DNA of 64,000 bases from FEN-1297 sp963787005 (GCA_963787005.1 CAWBBX010000099.1:21671-85670), one strand, 5' to 3'; positions 41,769 through 50,820 are shown, counted from the stretch's first letter. A program made the numbers and translations. The notes: generated by a model from the letters alone, not told the origin.

Positions 41769-42791
41769 ATGAATCGAACTATAACCCGGAGCGAATATTC
41801 TTATATCTTCGGCATCCCTATTCTATTGATCATATCCATAATTCTATTAGCAAAATCATCTGTTTTTCAGCTTCATCAAAAAGAACTCTCAATCGGGCTG
41901 ACATTTGATTTAATCCTTACTGTTCCTGCCGTTTATTTACTACTGATTCGTAAGAAGAAAATTCCCAATATCTCTGCCGCGGCATTTTTTACAATTGGAC
42001 TTGTTGTAGCAACTATAATAATTCCGAAAAATGATCAATCTGTATTAATGCAGATCAATCTTTGGGTCGTGCCTGTAGTTGAGGGTACAATCTTAACTTT
42101 AATAGGGTTGAAAGTCAGAAAAGCTATTAAGCACTATAAAAGCAGCAACATCGTAAAACCGGATTTTTATTCGATGTTGAATGAAGCCGCGTTAAGTGCT
42201 ATGCCCGGGAAAATCGGTCCAATTGTCGTCTCGGAAATTGCGGTTATCAGCTACGGACTTTTTTACTGGAAGAAAAGAACATTAAAGGATAATGAATTCT
42301 CTTACCATAAAAACAGCGGGATTATTGCTTTACTTGCGGCTGTTATTGTAATGATTTTACTGGAGACAGTTGTAACTCATTTTCTGCTTCAAACGTGGAG
42401 TAGAACGGCCGCCTGGATATTTACAATAGTAGGATCATATTCAGCATTGCAGATATTCGGAATTATCAGGTCGTTTAGCAAGAGGCCTATTGTAATTGAT
42501 AACGGGAAACTTCTTCTGCGGTACGGAATATTTAAGGAGACGGCGATTCGTTTGAACGATATAGAAAATTATGAGATATCGGACAGACCTTTAGATACAG
42601 AAAAAGCCGAAATAAAATTGTCTTTGTTGAAGAATATTGAGACTCACAATGCAATTATTAGAGTGAAAAACGAGCATACTATGGACGGGTTCTACGGGAT
42701 TAAAAAGAATTTTAAGGCTGTTGCATTTTATGTCGATGATATAGACAGATTCGAAGATAAATTAAAAGAGGCATTAATAAAGGCCGTATAG
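41769..42791 (+). CDS. Multi-pass membrane protein, unknown function
   Basis: A 340-residue protein with about seven membrane helices in the first 235 residues (for example 'YIFGIPILLIISIILLA', 'GLTFDLILTVPAVYLLLI' and 'IIALLAAVIVMILLETVV'). A soluble C-terminal domain of about 100 residues ('IVIDNGKLLLRYGIFKETAIRLNDIENYEI', core 'GKLLLRYGIFKETAIRLNDI') has the look of a bacterial PH-like domain. I do not recognise a named family. Codon use is more AT-rich than in neighbouring genes. AGAAGGAC lies a few bases before the ATG. Confidence 0.75.
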   Translation: MNRTITRSEYSYIFGIPILLIISIILLAKSSVFQLHQKELSIGLTFDLILTVPAVYLLLIRKKKIPNISAAAFFTIGLVVATIIIPKNDQSVLMQINLWVVPVVEGTILTLIGLKVRKAIKHYKSSNIVKPDFYSMLNEAALSAMPGKIGPIVVSEIAVISYGLFYWKKRTLKDNEFSYHKNSGIIALLAAVIVMILLETVVTHFLLQTWSRTAAWIFTIVGSYSALQIFGIIRSFSKRPIVIDNGKLLLRYGIFKETAIRLNDIENYEISDRPLDTEKAEIKLSLLKNIETHNAIIRVKNEHTMDGFYGIKKNFKAVAFYVDDIDRFEDKLKEALIKAV

Positions 42792-42876
42792 TTCGCAGCA
42801 GATAAATTATGACCATGTTTGTGTATATATATAAATTGTACAGTACGTAATATGAAAATTGGACGTAAAAAGAAAT

Positions 42877-43293
42877 ATGAATATTGAATATAAATTAAAC
42901 GCGGAACTTACTGTCGATCAATTTAAACGATTATTGGATGAATCTAAATTGGGTGAAAGACGGCCTGTTGACGACCGCGCCTGTCTGGAAGGCATGTTGA
43001 AAAACAGCAACCTGGTTGTTTCGGCGTGGGACGGAGAAAAGCTCGTCGGTATTGCCCGCTCCATAACGGATTTTCATTATGCTTGTTATTTGTCTGATCT
43101 TGCGGTAAGTGAAGAATTTAAGAGGAAAGGCATAGGCAAAAAGCTGCAGACCGTCACTCAGGAGCAGTTGGGCCCTAATTGCAAATTAATATTAGTCGCC
43201 GCACCTTCTGCTAATTCCTATTACGAGCATCTAGGTTTTTCAAACAATCCGAGATGCTGGGTTTTGGGTAGGGGAGAAAAGATTAAAGAATGA
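42877..43293 (+). CDS. GNAT family N-acetyltransferase
   Basis: A 138-residue acetyl-CoA-dependent acetyltransferase. The fold is clear: 'EYKLNAELTVDQFKRLL' at the start, the strand 'LVGIARSITD', then 'CYLSDLAVSEEFKRKGIGKKLQTV' with the acetyl-CoA P-loop R-K-G-I-G-K near 90-95, and 'SANSYYEHLGFS' at the end. Start ATG at 42877; a TTG 18 bases upstream is possible. The substrate is unknown. It is 85 bases downstream of the membrane protein gene and ended by a shared terminator. Confidence 0.9.
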   Translation: MNIEYKLNAELTVDQFKRLLDESKLGERRPVDDRACLEGMLKNSNLVVSAWDGEKLVGIARSITDFHYACYLSDLAVSEEFKRKGIGKKLQTVTQEQLGPNCKLILVAAPSANSYYEHLGFSNNPRCWVLGRGEKIKE

Positions 43294-43345
43294 TCGCGGA
43301 TATTTTATTCCTCGCTTTTAGATTGAATAATTATTTAAAACAAAA

Positions 43346-43369
43346 AAGGCTGTCATTTGAGACAGCCTT
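43346..43369. terminator. Bidirectional terminator
   Basis: AAGGCTGTC (43346-43354), loop ATTTGA, GACAGCCTT (43361-43369): a perfect nine-base stem. The - strand side is followed by TTTTTGTTTT and ends the DUF5683-like gene's strand poorly placed for + genes, while the + side has TTAAATTTT after the GNAT gene. It lies between the two convergent stops. Confidence 0.88.
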
Positions 43370-43391
43370 AAATTTTGGTTTAAATTCTATT

Positions 43392-44129
43392 TTACAGACC
43401 TTTTTCAAACTCCAGTGATAGGCTTGTAGGCAGGTTGGGCTGATTTCTTAATCCAACCGATACATTCCAGCTCATCTCCGCGCTCTGGCGCTTATTGTAT
43501 GCGCTGACCAGTCTGACTGCATTGATCATGCTTGCTATCCGATTAAGTATCATTGCCCCGACAACAAATCTCAGATCGTTATGCGTCTGCTCGCTGGAGA
43601 TCCACATGTTTCTGTATGTTTTCCTATCCTCGTTCGTATTCCATTTCCAGTAGTTCCGGTCTACGTTATACATTTTGTTGAAATCACCGTTGAGTGCCTG
43701 AGTATCATTGTACTGTTTTATGTCCGTGTAGTCGCCGATCGTAGCGTAAAAATCCGCGTTCTTGTTAGTAATGTTAACACCTCCGCTTGAAGCGGCATAA
43801 GCATGGTACCTGTCCTTCTGCCAGCCGCTGTAAGAACTCATACCGAAGTAGGTAATCCATAATGCTCCTTCGGCTATGGTAAAGTACTTACCGCTTGAGT
43901 AGGAATCTGCGTAAAGCTCGCCCATTCCGGGAAGAAGAAGGGAGTAGAGCATTGCGAGTCCGCCGCTTTTGTGTGAGGTGCTTTCGTAACTGTAAATGTC
44001 CGGAGTTGTTTTGTCGTTCTTCAGGTTTTGCTTTACTGAGTTTTCAAGCAAAAAAATCTTTGGAGTTGAAGAAGTTTGAGCCAATAACGAAGCCGATAGG
44101 AAAATAAATGAGAGAAAGATTTTTTTCAT
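43392..44129 (-). CDS. DUF5683-like exported membrane protein
   Basis: A 245-residue protein with a signal peptide ('MKKIFLSFIFLSASLLAQ') and a conserved 'GLAMLYSLLLPGMGELYADSYSSGKYFTIAEGALW' segment (core 'LLLPGMGELYADSYSSGKY') in which P-G-x-G-[QE]-x-Y matches the DUF5683 pattern. A later part carries 'NRIASMINAVRLVSAYNK'. Function is unknown. Start ATG at 44129; a GTG at 44159 would overlap mtaB by seven bases and gives no better signal. It follows mtaB by 23 bases and is probably cotranscribed. Confidence 0.78.
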   Translation of the reverse strand: MKKIFLSFIFLSASLLAQTSSTPKIFLLENSVKQNLKNDKTTPDIYSYESTSHKSGGLAMLYSLLLPGMGELYADSYSSGKYFTIAEGALWITYFGMSSYSGWQKDRYHAYAASSGGVNITNKNADFYATIGDYTDIKQYNDTQALNGDFNKMYNVDRNYWKWNTNEDRKTYRNMWISSEQTHNDLRFVVGAMILNRIASMINAVRLVSAYNKRQSAEMSWNVSVGLRNQPNLPTSLSLEFEKGL

Positions 44130-44152
44130 ATTTTTTAAGTATAAGTTTAGGA

Positions 44153-45481
44153 TTAACACGCAATTAAGTCAACAGACTTTTTTCCCCCCGAAATATCGCC
44201 GCTGCATGAATTTCCGTCGAAATTTGAGATCTTAACATAGCAAAGATTGTTGATCGAAGCTGCTTCGTAAGGATGAGAAACACGCACATAATTGGAAGAA
44301 AAGCCCTTCATTAATCCATCGTGATTTTCCGCCTCGAAAAGGACTTCAAGTTCTTTCCCCTTCATCTCCGCGTAAAAAACGCTCTTCTTCTTTTCGCTTA
44401 GAATTCTAAGCATATTGTTTCTGCGCTTTCTTTCGGCTACATCCACAACATTTCCCATGTTTATCGCCGCGGTGTCCGGCCTTTCGGAATAAGTGAAAAC
44501 GTGCAGATAAGAAACCGGAAGTTCTTTGAGAAGGTCGTATGTCTGCATAAAATCTTCTTCAGTCTCGCCGGGGAAGCCTACGATAACGTCGACGCCAATT
44601 CCGAGCTCTTTAATTCTGTCTTTAGCTTTATAAATTAAGTCACGATACAGTTCAACTTTGTAACGGCGTCTCATCATTTTTAATACATTCGGACTCCCGC
44701 TTTGCAGAGGGATATGAAAATGTTTGCACATTTTCGGATTATCCGCGGTGAGATTTAGTATCTCATCTGAAAGAAGGTTTGGCTCAATAGAGCTTATTCT
44801 CAGTCTGAAGTCGCCGGGAACTTCAACCATTTTTAGAAGCATTTTGTACAGATTAGTATTGTATGAATTTCCGAAATCTCCCACATTTACGCCGGTGAGA
44901 ATAATTTCCCTATAACCGTCGTCAACAAGTTTACGCAGTTCAGTAATTAGATCATCCGGAGCCATGCTGCGGCTCAATCCTCTTGCGAGAGGGATTGTGC
45001 AGAAAGAACATTTGTAATCGCAGCCGTCCTGTATCTTAAAATATGCCCTGGTTCTGCTGTCGGCGTCGGTTGAATGAGCCGGACCGAATTCGTTAAGCTC
45101 ATCGGTTGGGGAGACATAAATGCAGGCAAGTTCCTTTTTCTCAAAATTCTCAAGCAGAGAAAAAAGTTTAAACTTCTCGCTGCTTCCAAGCACCGCATCG
45201 ACCCCTTCTATTTTCGATATCTCTTCCGGTCTGAGCTGGGCGTAGCACCCGGTCACGATTACATAAGCGCCGGGATTATGCCTGAGGGCTCTTCTAACGA
45301 GCTGGCGGCATTCCTTCTCCGCATTCTCCGTAACGGTACACGTGTTAAACACGTATATATCGGCCTTCTCCTTGAAATCAACGATCTCGAAACCTTTTTT
45401 TACGAACGAGTTGCCAATAGTGGAAGTTTCGGAGAAGTTCAGTTTGCAGCCGAGAGTATGTAATGCTACTTTGTTTGCCAT
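44153..45481 (-). CDS. mtaB: tRNA t6A37 methylthiotransferase MtaB
   Basis: Radical SAM enzyme turning t6A37 into ms2t6A37 in tRNAs reading ANN codons. At 442 residues it has an N-terminal UPF0004 domain with three cluster cysteines ('TLGCKLN', 'NTCTVT', 'TGCYAQ'), the radical-SAM motif 'CDYKCSFC' near residue 150, 'RISSIEPN', 'HIPLQSGS' and 'GFPGETEEDF', and a C-terminal TRAM-like domain. 'GCKLN' rather than 'GCQMN' separates MtaB from MiaB. It is upstream of the DUF5683-like gene. Confidence 0.93.
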   Translation of the reverse strand: MANKVALHTLGCKLNFSETSTIGNSFVKKGFEIVDFKEKADIYVFNTCTVTENAEKECRQLVRRALRHNPGAYVIVTGCYAQLRPEEISKIEGVDAVLGSSEKFKLFSLLENFEKKELACIYVSPTDELNEFGPAHSTDADSRTRAYFKIQDGCDYKCSFCTIPLARGLSRSMAPDDLITELRKLVDDGYREIILTGVNVGDFGNSYNTNLYKMLLKMVEVPGDFRLRISSIEPNLLSDEILNLTADNPKMCKHFHIPLQSGSPNVLKMMRRRYKVELYRDLIYKAKDRIKELGIGVDVIVGFPGETEEDFMQTYDLLKELPVSYLHVFTYSERPDTAAINMGNVVDVAERKRRNNMLRILSEKKKSVFYAEMKGKELEVLFEAENHDGLMKGFSSNYVRVSHPYEAASINNLCYVKISNFDGNSCSGDISGGKKSVDLIAC

Positions 45482-45567
45482 ACACTAAGTTTAATGGATC
45501 TGATATTTTTACTTTTTTATTTTATTAAATGAATTTACACAAAAATCTAATGAATTTTTGTAACACC

Positions 45568-45588
45568 TTGCCTACCGGCAGGCAGGCT
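45568..45588. repeat. Short near-palindrome TGCCTACCGGCAGGCAGGC
   Basis: The core GCCTACCGGCAGGC is palindromic but for two positions, with a second GGCAGG copy attached. It is far more GC-rich than the surrounding bases. It sits between rpsA and mtaB, outside the terminator. It looks like a dispersed short palindrome; only one copy is in the window. Confidence 0.45.
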
Positions 45589-45625
45589 CGAAGGATAATA
45601 ATCTTAATACAAATTATAAAATCGA

Positions 45626-45661
45626 TTTAAAAAACCAAGAGCGGGACAGGACCCGCTCTTG
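45626..45661 (-). terminator. Rho-independent terminator after rpsA
   Basis: CAAGAGCGGG (45636-45645) and CCCGCTCTTG (45652-45661) form a perfect ten-base stem around ACAGGA. On the - strand the stem is followed by GGTTTTTTAAA. It ends the cmk-rpsA unit 21 bases after the rpsA stop. Confidence 0.92.
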
Positions 45662-45682
45662 ATAGATTCTCCCGAAAACGGT

Positions 45683-47506
45683 TTAGTTGGAATTGTCCGA
45701 AGACTGTTTGGGTTTATCGTCGTTAATTTCGAAGATCGGGAAATCAGCCGCATCAATTGCGCCTGTTTCCGCGCTCTGGATTTCCTGAACGGTAACCCTG
45801 TCGAATTTATGCTTATCTAGATATTCTCTTATCTCGTCTTCGGATTTGTCCTTCAATGCCGCTACGGCGCTGAGGACTATCTTTTTATTTTCCTTATCGA
45901 ATTCGATTACCTTCAACGGTATAGCGTCGTCGATAGGGAAGTGGTTCGCAACGTTTTTTATCTTGGTAGTAGCGAGCTGTGTAGCCGGTACGAAACCGTC
46001 AACTTTTTCAGGAAGCTCGGCAATCAGTCCTTTTTCGATTATCCTGACAACCTTGCCTTCCGTAGACGCGCCGACCGTGTAAAGTCTCTCGAAATTGTTC
46101 CATGGATTTTCCTCAACCTGCTTGTGGCCGAGGGAGATCTTCCTCTGTTCAACATCGACTCCGAGAACAATAACGTCCAGCTTTTCGCCTTTCTTCACTA
46201 CTTCTCCGGGGTGGCGGATTTTCTTCGTCCACGACAGGTCGGAGATGTGAACCAGCCCGTCAACTCCGGGCTCCAGTTCTACGAATACGCCGAAGTTAGT
46301 GAGGTTTCGCGCTATACCGGTATGCTTTGAGCCTACCGGGTATTTCTGCATCAGCGATTCCCAAGGATCCGGCTCTAGCTGCTTTATGCCGAGAGAGATC
46401 TTCTTCTCTTCCTTATCGAGGCTGAGGATAACAGCTTCAACGATCTGTCCCATCGCAACAACCTGTGAAGGATGCTTAATGTGCTGGGTCCAGCTCATCT
46501 CTGAGTTGTGAATTAGTCCTTCTATACCTTTTTCTATTTCTATGAAAGCGCCGTAATCCGTAAGCGAAACTACGCGGCCGGATACTTTGTCGCCCACTTT
46601 GTATTTCTCTTCGATATTTTCCCACGGGTGGGGGAGTAATTTCTTGAGACTCAGCGAAATTCTCTTCTTCTCCTCGTCGAAGTCGGTAACAACAACCTTA
46701 ATAGTTTGGTCGAGTTTAACAACTTCGTTAGGATGATTAATTCTTCCCCAGCTGAGGTCGGTTATATGAATAAGACCGTCCACGCCGCCGAGGTCGACGA
46801 ACACGCCGAAGTCGGTAATAGCTTTAACGATACCTTCGAGGATTTGTCCTTTTTCCAGGCTGTTGAGGATTGCGTCTCTTTGATCGGCGATTTCTTCTTC
46901 AACGAGAACCTTATGTGAAACGACAACGTTCTCTGTAGGTATGTTTACTTTAACTACCTTGAAGTCCAAGATCTGTCCCACAAACGCGTCGAAGTCTCTG
47001 ATTGGTCTGATGTCTATCTGCGAGCCCGGTAGGAACGCTTCCATTCCCATCAGGTCTACAACCATACCGCCCTTTATTCTCTTTAAGATTTTTCCCTGGA
47101 TTATCTCGCCTGTCTCGTGAGCATTTACTACTTTCTCCCAGATCCTTAAGAAGTCGGCTCTCTGTTTGCTGAGAACCAGGTTTCCTTCCTGGTCTTCCAC
47201 ACTCTCGAGAACAACTTCCACATCGTTTCCTACTTTAATTTCTTCTGATTCGTGGAATTCACCTTTAGGGATGGAGCCTTCGGATTTAAACCCGACGTCC
47301 AGAATTACGTTGTCACCCTGCACCCTGACGATTTTACCTTTTATAAGTTCGCCTTCCTTTACGTCTTTAAAGGATTCGGTGTACATATTGGCGAATGTTA
47401 GGAACTCCTCCTGTGAATATTCTTCGTCGTTGAAGTTCTTCTTAGCCTTCTCATAATCTTCAACCGTAGCTAATCTCTTGCCTTTTTCTTTGATCTCTTC
47501 GGACAT
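45683..47506 (-). CDS. rpsA: 30S ribosomal protein S1
   Basis: Ribosomal protein S1 binds mRNA and helps start translation on messages with weak Shine-Dalgarno sites. It has 607 residues with six S1 (OB-fold) repeats, starting with 'GELIKGKIVRVQGDNVILDV', 'GEIIQGKILKRIKGGMVVDL', 'GQILEGIVKAITDFGVFVDL', 'GDKVSGRVVSLTDYGAFIEI', 'GSKHTGIARNLTNFGVFVEL' and 'GASTEGKVVRIIEKGLIAEL'. The open frame runs 21 codons further upstream, but a perfect AGGAGG five bases before the ATG at 47506 fixes the start ('MSEEIKEKGKRL'). It follows cmk by 119 bases, the classical cmk-rpsA order. A full-length S1 fits the many weak Shine-Dalgarno sites here. Confidence 0.96.
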   Translation of the reverse strand: MSEEIKEKGKRLATVEDYEKAKKNFNDEEYSQEEFLTFANMYTESFKDVKEGELIKGKIVRVQGDNVILDVGFKSEGSIPKGEFHESEEIKVGNDVEVVLESVEDQEGNLVLSKQRADFLRIWEKVVNAHETGEIIQGKILKRIKGGMVVDLMGMEAFLPGSQIDIRPIRDFDAFVGQILDFKVVKVNIPTENVVVSHKVLVEEEIADQRDAILNSLEKGQILEGIVKAITDFGVFVDLGGVDGLIHITDLSWGRINHPNEVVKLDQTIKVVVTDFDEEKKRISLSLKKLLPHPWENIEEKYKVGDKVSGRVVSLTDYGAFIEIEKGIEGLIHNSEMSWTQHIKHPSQVVAMGQIVEAVILSLDKEEKKISLGIKQLEPDPWESLMQKYPVGSKHTGIARNLTNFGVFVELEPGVDGLVHISDLSWTKKIRHPGEVVKKGEKLDVIVLGVDVEQRKISLGHKQVEENPWNNFERLYTVGASTEGKVVRIIEKGLIAELPEKVDGFVPATQLATTKIKNVANHFPIDDAIPLKVIEFDKENKKIVLSAVAALKDKSEDEIREYLDKHKFDRVTVQEIQSAETGAIDAADFPIFEINDDKPKQSSDNSN

Positions 47507-47625
47507 TAGTCCTCCTAAAATAAATTTTTGTTTCCCGCTTCCGCCGCCAAAGCCATTAAAAAACAGCAAAGCAGAAATTTTGTTTTACATAATTAACTAA
47601 ATATGGCTTTTATAAAAATTAATTT

Positions 47626-48324
47626 TCAAACAGGCAGATCAACGCCTTTTTGTTTCGCAACCTTTTTTACTTTGTCCAAGATTATTGAAACCTGTTCGTC
47701 GATTGTAACTTTGGAAGTATCTACTTCGTACGCGTCCGGGGATTTTACGAGAGGACTGACATCTCTTGAAGAATCGATGCTGTCGCGCTGCAGCAGATTT
47801 TTCTTCACTTCTTCCTTCGAAACATGTATGCCTTTGGTTTCGTACTCCTTTGTTCTTCTTTTAGCTCTCTCCTCGATCGATGCGGTAAGGAATATTTTAA
47901 TGTCCGCATCCGGAAAAACAACCGTTCCGATGTCTCTTCCTTCCATAACTACGCCTTTGTTCTTCTTACTCAGTTCGCGCTGTTTATCCACAAGCGCGGT
48001 TCTCACTCCGGCGATAGCGCTGATGTCGCTGACACTGGAATTCACTTCGCGTGAGCGTATGGGCTCGGAAACATCTTCACCGTCAACAATAACCTTGGTC
48101 ACTCCTTCAAAGAACTCTAAACGGAAATCAAGCTTTTTCGAAAGCTCGATAACCGCTGCTTCTTCTTTCAAAATGTTCTGTCTTATAGCAAGCAATGTAA
48201 CCGCCCGGTACATGGCACCCGAGTCGATATACAAATAGCCCAATCTCTGGGCGACAAGTTTGGCAGACGTGCTTTTACCGGAGCCTGCCGGACCATCGAT
48301 AGCGACTATTAACCTTTTGAACAT
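47626..48324 (-). CDS. cmk: Cytidylate kinase
   Basis: Phosphorylates CMP and dCMP. It has 232 residues. The P-loop 'GPAGSGKST' is at 11-19, followed by 'YLYIDSGAMYRAVTL', 'VIVDGEDVSEPIRSREVNSSVSDISA' (core 'GEDVSEPIRSREV'), 'GVVMEGRDIGTVVFPDADIK' and 'KRDSIDSSRDVSPL' as 'QRDSIDSSRDVSPL'. All are conserved Cmk strings. Cotranscribed with rpsA. A long antisense frame over this gene is only a shadow. Confidence 0.96.
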   Translation of the reverse strand: MFKRLIVAIDGPAGSGKSTSAKLVAQRLGYLYIDSGAMYRAVTLLAIRQNILKEEAAVIELSKKLDFRLEFFEGVTKVIVDGEDVSEPIRSREVNSSVSDISAIAGVRTALVDKQRELSKKNKGVVMEGRDIGTVVFPDADIKIFLTASIEERAKRRTKEYETKGIHVSKEEVKKNLLQRDSIDSSRDVSPLVKSPDAYEVDTSKVTIDEQVSIILDKVKKVAKQKGVDLPV

Positions 48325-48465
48325 AGTTTGCTAAAATAAGCAATTAAAATCAAATTTTCAAAGGAAATTGTGGGTTAACGGCGCGCAAAATGGCTGGGAA
48401 GGCTGCGTAATTCAACTTGTCCGGATTGGCATAATTTCCGCGCTAACGTAATGATTATTAAAAAT

Positions 48466-48513
48466 AGCACGCAGATTACACATACTTTAGCGGGTTTTCA
48501 CAGATTTTTAACT
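48466..48513. repeat. Degenerate 'GCACGCAGATTACAC ... TTTTCACAGATT' repeat
   Basis: Between dnaX and cmk the bases AGCACGCAGATTACA and CGGGTTTTCACAGATTTTT follow each other with related CAGATT words at both ends. It resembles the common intergenic filler built from CACGCAGATT and GCGGATTTTCACAGATT that I have seen in related genomes. No gene overlaps. Confidence 0.4.
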
Positions 48514-48527
48514 ATGAATTCACAAAA

Positions 48528-50225
48528 TCACCCGATTTCTTCGCCGCCGAGTTCATTTATGATGGCAGTGATATAAGGATCATTTGTATCGTTTTTCTTC
48601 GGTTTCGGTGATGAAGATTTGGATTTTTCATGAATTTCGTCGTTTGCCGGCTGAGAACGCGCCGCTTCGGTCATGACCGAAAATTTCATCTTCTTACCGA
48701 AATATTCGTGGGTCTTCGAGGCAATGTACTCCTGCTGATGCTCTATTATTTCTTTGCCGTGCGAATCGTCCACAGCAATTACCAGGCTGTTGCCTTCCAG
48801 TCTCAGTAGTTTGATGCTCTGCATGAACGGACCTAGAATGAGTCCTTTTTCCGATTTTACAGCTTCCACAAAACCTTCCCACTTTTGGACTATAGATTCG
48901 AAACCTATTTCCCCGGACGAGATAGAATTATTATTCAGAGATGCTGTTTTGGGTGATGACGGTTTCGGTGCACTTTTCGGCGCGGCCGTATTTGTTCTTT
49001 TGGGTTGAGGCTTAGCGGGAACGCTGTATGACTGGTGATTTTGATAAGAACTCTGGGGCTGCTCTCTTACATTTCTAGGAGTACCGCCTGTTTCTTTAAC
49101 ACCACTTAGCTTTTCTAAAACATCCGATATCGTCGCCGATCTTTCCAGACCGATCAATTGTGTCAACGATATCTCAACTTTCAGCTTCTGGTTCTGCGTG
49201 TAGCGTAGTTCCTGTTGGGTCTTGCTGAGGAAGTTCAGTATCCTTAAAATGTCACCCTCGGAAAATTTATCGATGTAATCCATGTACCGGGTTCTGTACA
49301 CATCGGCAGTTTCAACTAAGCCGGTATTCTGACTAAGAACCACGGTCATAATATTCCTGAAATGCTCTATAAGCCCGTCGGTGAAATCGATGAAGTTCCA
49401 GCCGTTCTCGTATATCTTTTCCGTAACGTCGAAAACTGCTTTGAAATTTCTTTCAAGAACAGCATCGGAGATTAAGAAATAAATTTCATCATCTACAAGG
49501 TTAAGCATCTTCGATACTGTTTCTGAATCAATCTTATCTTCGCAGAACGAAACAACCTGATCGAAGAAACTTTCCGCGTCGCGCAGAGCGCCGTCGGCTT
49601 TTTTCGCGATGATCGTCAATGTTTTATCGTCAATATCAATCTTCTCTTCCTTCGCTATCTTTGCCAGAAGAGCCTTGATCGTGTCGAGCTGAATTCTTCT
49701 GAAATCGAAACGCTGGCATCTGGATATAATTGTAAGCGGAACTTTATGAACATCTGTAGTGGCAAAGATAAATATTGTGTGTGCCGGCGGTTCTTCGAGT
49801 GTTTTTAAGAATGCGTTGAACGATTCTTTTGTAAGCATGTGGACTTCATCGATGATGTAGATCTTGAACTTGCTTTTTGTGGGAGCATATTTCACGGAGT
49901 CGCGCAGAGTTCTAATCTCGTCTATACCGCGGTTCGACGCACCGTCAATCTCGATAATATCCATCGACTGACCGCTTTGAATAGATTTGCACATCTCGCA
50001 TTCGTTGCACGGCTCAAAATCTTTTGGATTGAGGCAGTTCATTGTCTTAGCCAGAATACGAGCGGTGGTCGTTTTGCCCACACCTCTGGGACCCGTAAAC
50101 AGATACGCGTGTGCTATTCTGTTATTCTTGATCGCGTTCTTGAGTGTTGCTGTAATATGTTCCTGTCCCACTACCTCGTTGAACTTTTGAGGTCTCCATT
50201 TTCTAGCGGTAACTACGAATGCCAT
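48528..50225 (-). CDS. dnaX: DNA polymerase III subunit gamma/tau
   Basis: Clamp-loader ATPase of the replisome. At 565 residues it has 'RKWRPQKFNEVVGQEHI' at the N-terminus, Walker A 'GPRGVGKTTTAR' near 45-56, the zinc cysteines 'CLNPKDFEPCNECEMC' near 64-79, Walker B 'IYIIDEVHML' near 122 and the SRC motif 'ISRCQRFDF'. A Pro/Ser/Lys-rich linker (about 395-435) leads to a tau-type C-terminal domain. I saw no clear slippery A-run for a programmed gamma frameshift. It is upstream of cmk, 203 bases away. Confidence 0.96.
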   Translation of the reverse strand: MAFVVTARKWRPQKFNEVVGQEHITATLKNAIKNNRIAHAYLFTGPRGVGKTTTARILAKTMNCLNPKDFEPCNECEMCKSIQSGQSMDIIEIDGASNRGIDEIRTLRDSVKYAPTKSKFKIYIIDEVHMLTKESFNAFLKTLEEPPAHTIFIFATTDVHKVPLTIISRCQRFDFRRIQLDTIKALLAKIAKEEKIDIDDKTLTIIAKKADGALRDAESFFDQVVSFCEDKIDSETVSKMLNLVDDEIYFLISDAVLERNFKAVFDVTEKIYENGWNFIDFTDGLIEHFRNIMTVVLSQNTGLVETADVYRTRYMDYIDKFSEGDILRILNFLSKTQQELRYTQNQKLKVEISLTQLIGLERSATISDVLEKLSGVKETGGTPRNVREQPQSSYQNHQSYSVPAKPQPKRTNTAAPKSAPKPSSPKTASLNNNSISSGEIGFESIVQKWEGFVEAVKSEKGLILGPFMQSIKLLRLEGNSLVIAVDDSHGKEIIEHQQEYIASKTHEYFGKKMKFSVMTEAARSQPANDEIHEKSKSSSPKPKKNDTNDPYITAIINELGGEEIG

Positions 50226-50325
50226 TGAAAATTCCCTTGTTTTGGATGCTATCGTAATATCAAAAAGTTCAAACCGTTAAAACGGTTATAAAATGAATTT
50301 GAAGCTATAACAGCTCCGGAATTAA

Positions 50326-50820
50326 TTATGAAACAAAAATCTCATCCGCTAAGAAGCGGCAGAGTTCTTCCAGGTATTTTTTATCCGTGTCATTAAACGA
50401 AGATAGGGAAGTGCTGTCGAGATCGAGCACTCCCAAAAGTTTCTCTCTCTTCAGAAGCGGAACCACAATCTCCGATCTCGAATCGACATCGCAGAATATA
50501 TGTCCGGGAAATTTTTCAACATCCGGTACTACAACGGACTCCCGTTTCTCAGCCGCGGTGCCGCACACGCCTCTACCGATCGAGATAGATGTGCATGCTA
50601 CTTTGCCCTGGAACGGACCGAGGTAAAGTCTTTTCCCGTCGAACAGGTAGAAGCCGACCCAGCTTATCTTTTCGAAAGTCTGTTTAAGCGCCGCCGAACA
50701 GTTTGCCAGATTTGTTACTAAATTTTCGTTTGTATCAAGAAGGTTCTTAATCTGTTTTATCAGCAGACCGTACTGCTCTTCGAGAGTTTCGTTCTTATCA
50801 ACCGAAATCGTCTCAGCCAC
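50326..50820 (-). CDS. msrC: Free methionine-(R)-sulfoxide reductase (GAF domain)
   Basis: A 164-residue GAF-domain enzyme that reduces free Met-R-sulfoxide. The three cysteines are at the expected places: 'KVACTSISIGRGVCGTAA' (two, near 75-89) and 'GHIFCDVDSRSEIVVPL' (near 109). 'SWVGFYLFDGKRLYLGPFQG' is typical. It starts with GTG sharing its first base with the lon stop (TAGTG), so translation is coupled to lon. The pairing with a protease fits a protein- and oxidative-stress unit. Confidence 0.92.
   Translation of the reverse strand: MAETISVDKNETLEEQYGLLIKQIKNLLDTNENLVTNLANCSAALKQTFEKISWVGFYLFDGKRLYLGPFQGKVACTSISIGRGVCGTAAEKRESVVVPDVEKFPGHIFCDVDSRSEIVVPLLKREKLLGVLDLDSTSLSSFNDTDKKYLEELCRFLADEIFVS

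Noticed and set aside
47603..48238. 211-codon + strand frame opposite cmk
   Set aside because: Fully antisense to an unmistakable cytidylate kinase; composition is low-complexity Ser/Phe/Leu as expected for a shadow frame.
48426..48441. Second sigma-54-like site TTGGCATAATTTCCGC
   Set aside because: GG-N10-GC spacing fits, but the -12 half reads CCGC instead of TTGC and no + strand gene lies downstream.
48528..50225. Programmed gamma/tau frameshift in dnaX
   Set aside because: I found no A-rich slippery heptamer with a downstream hairpin at the expected place, though I could not fold the RNA.
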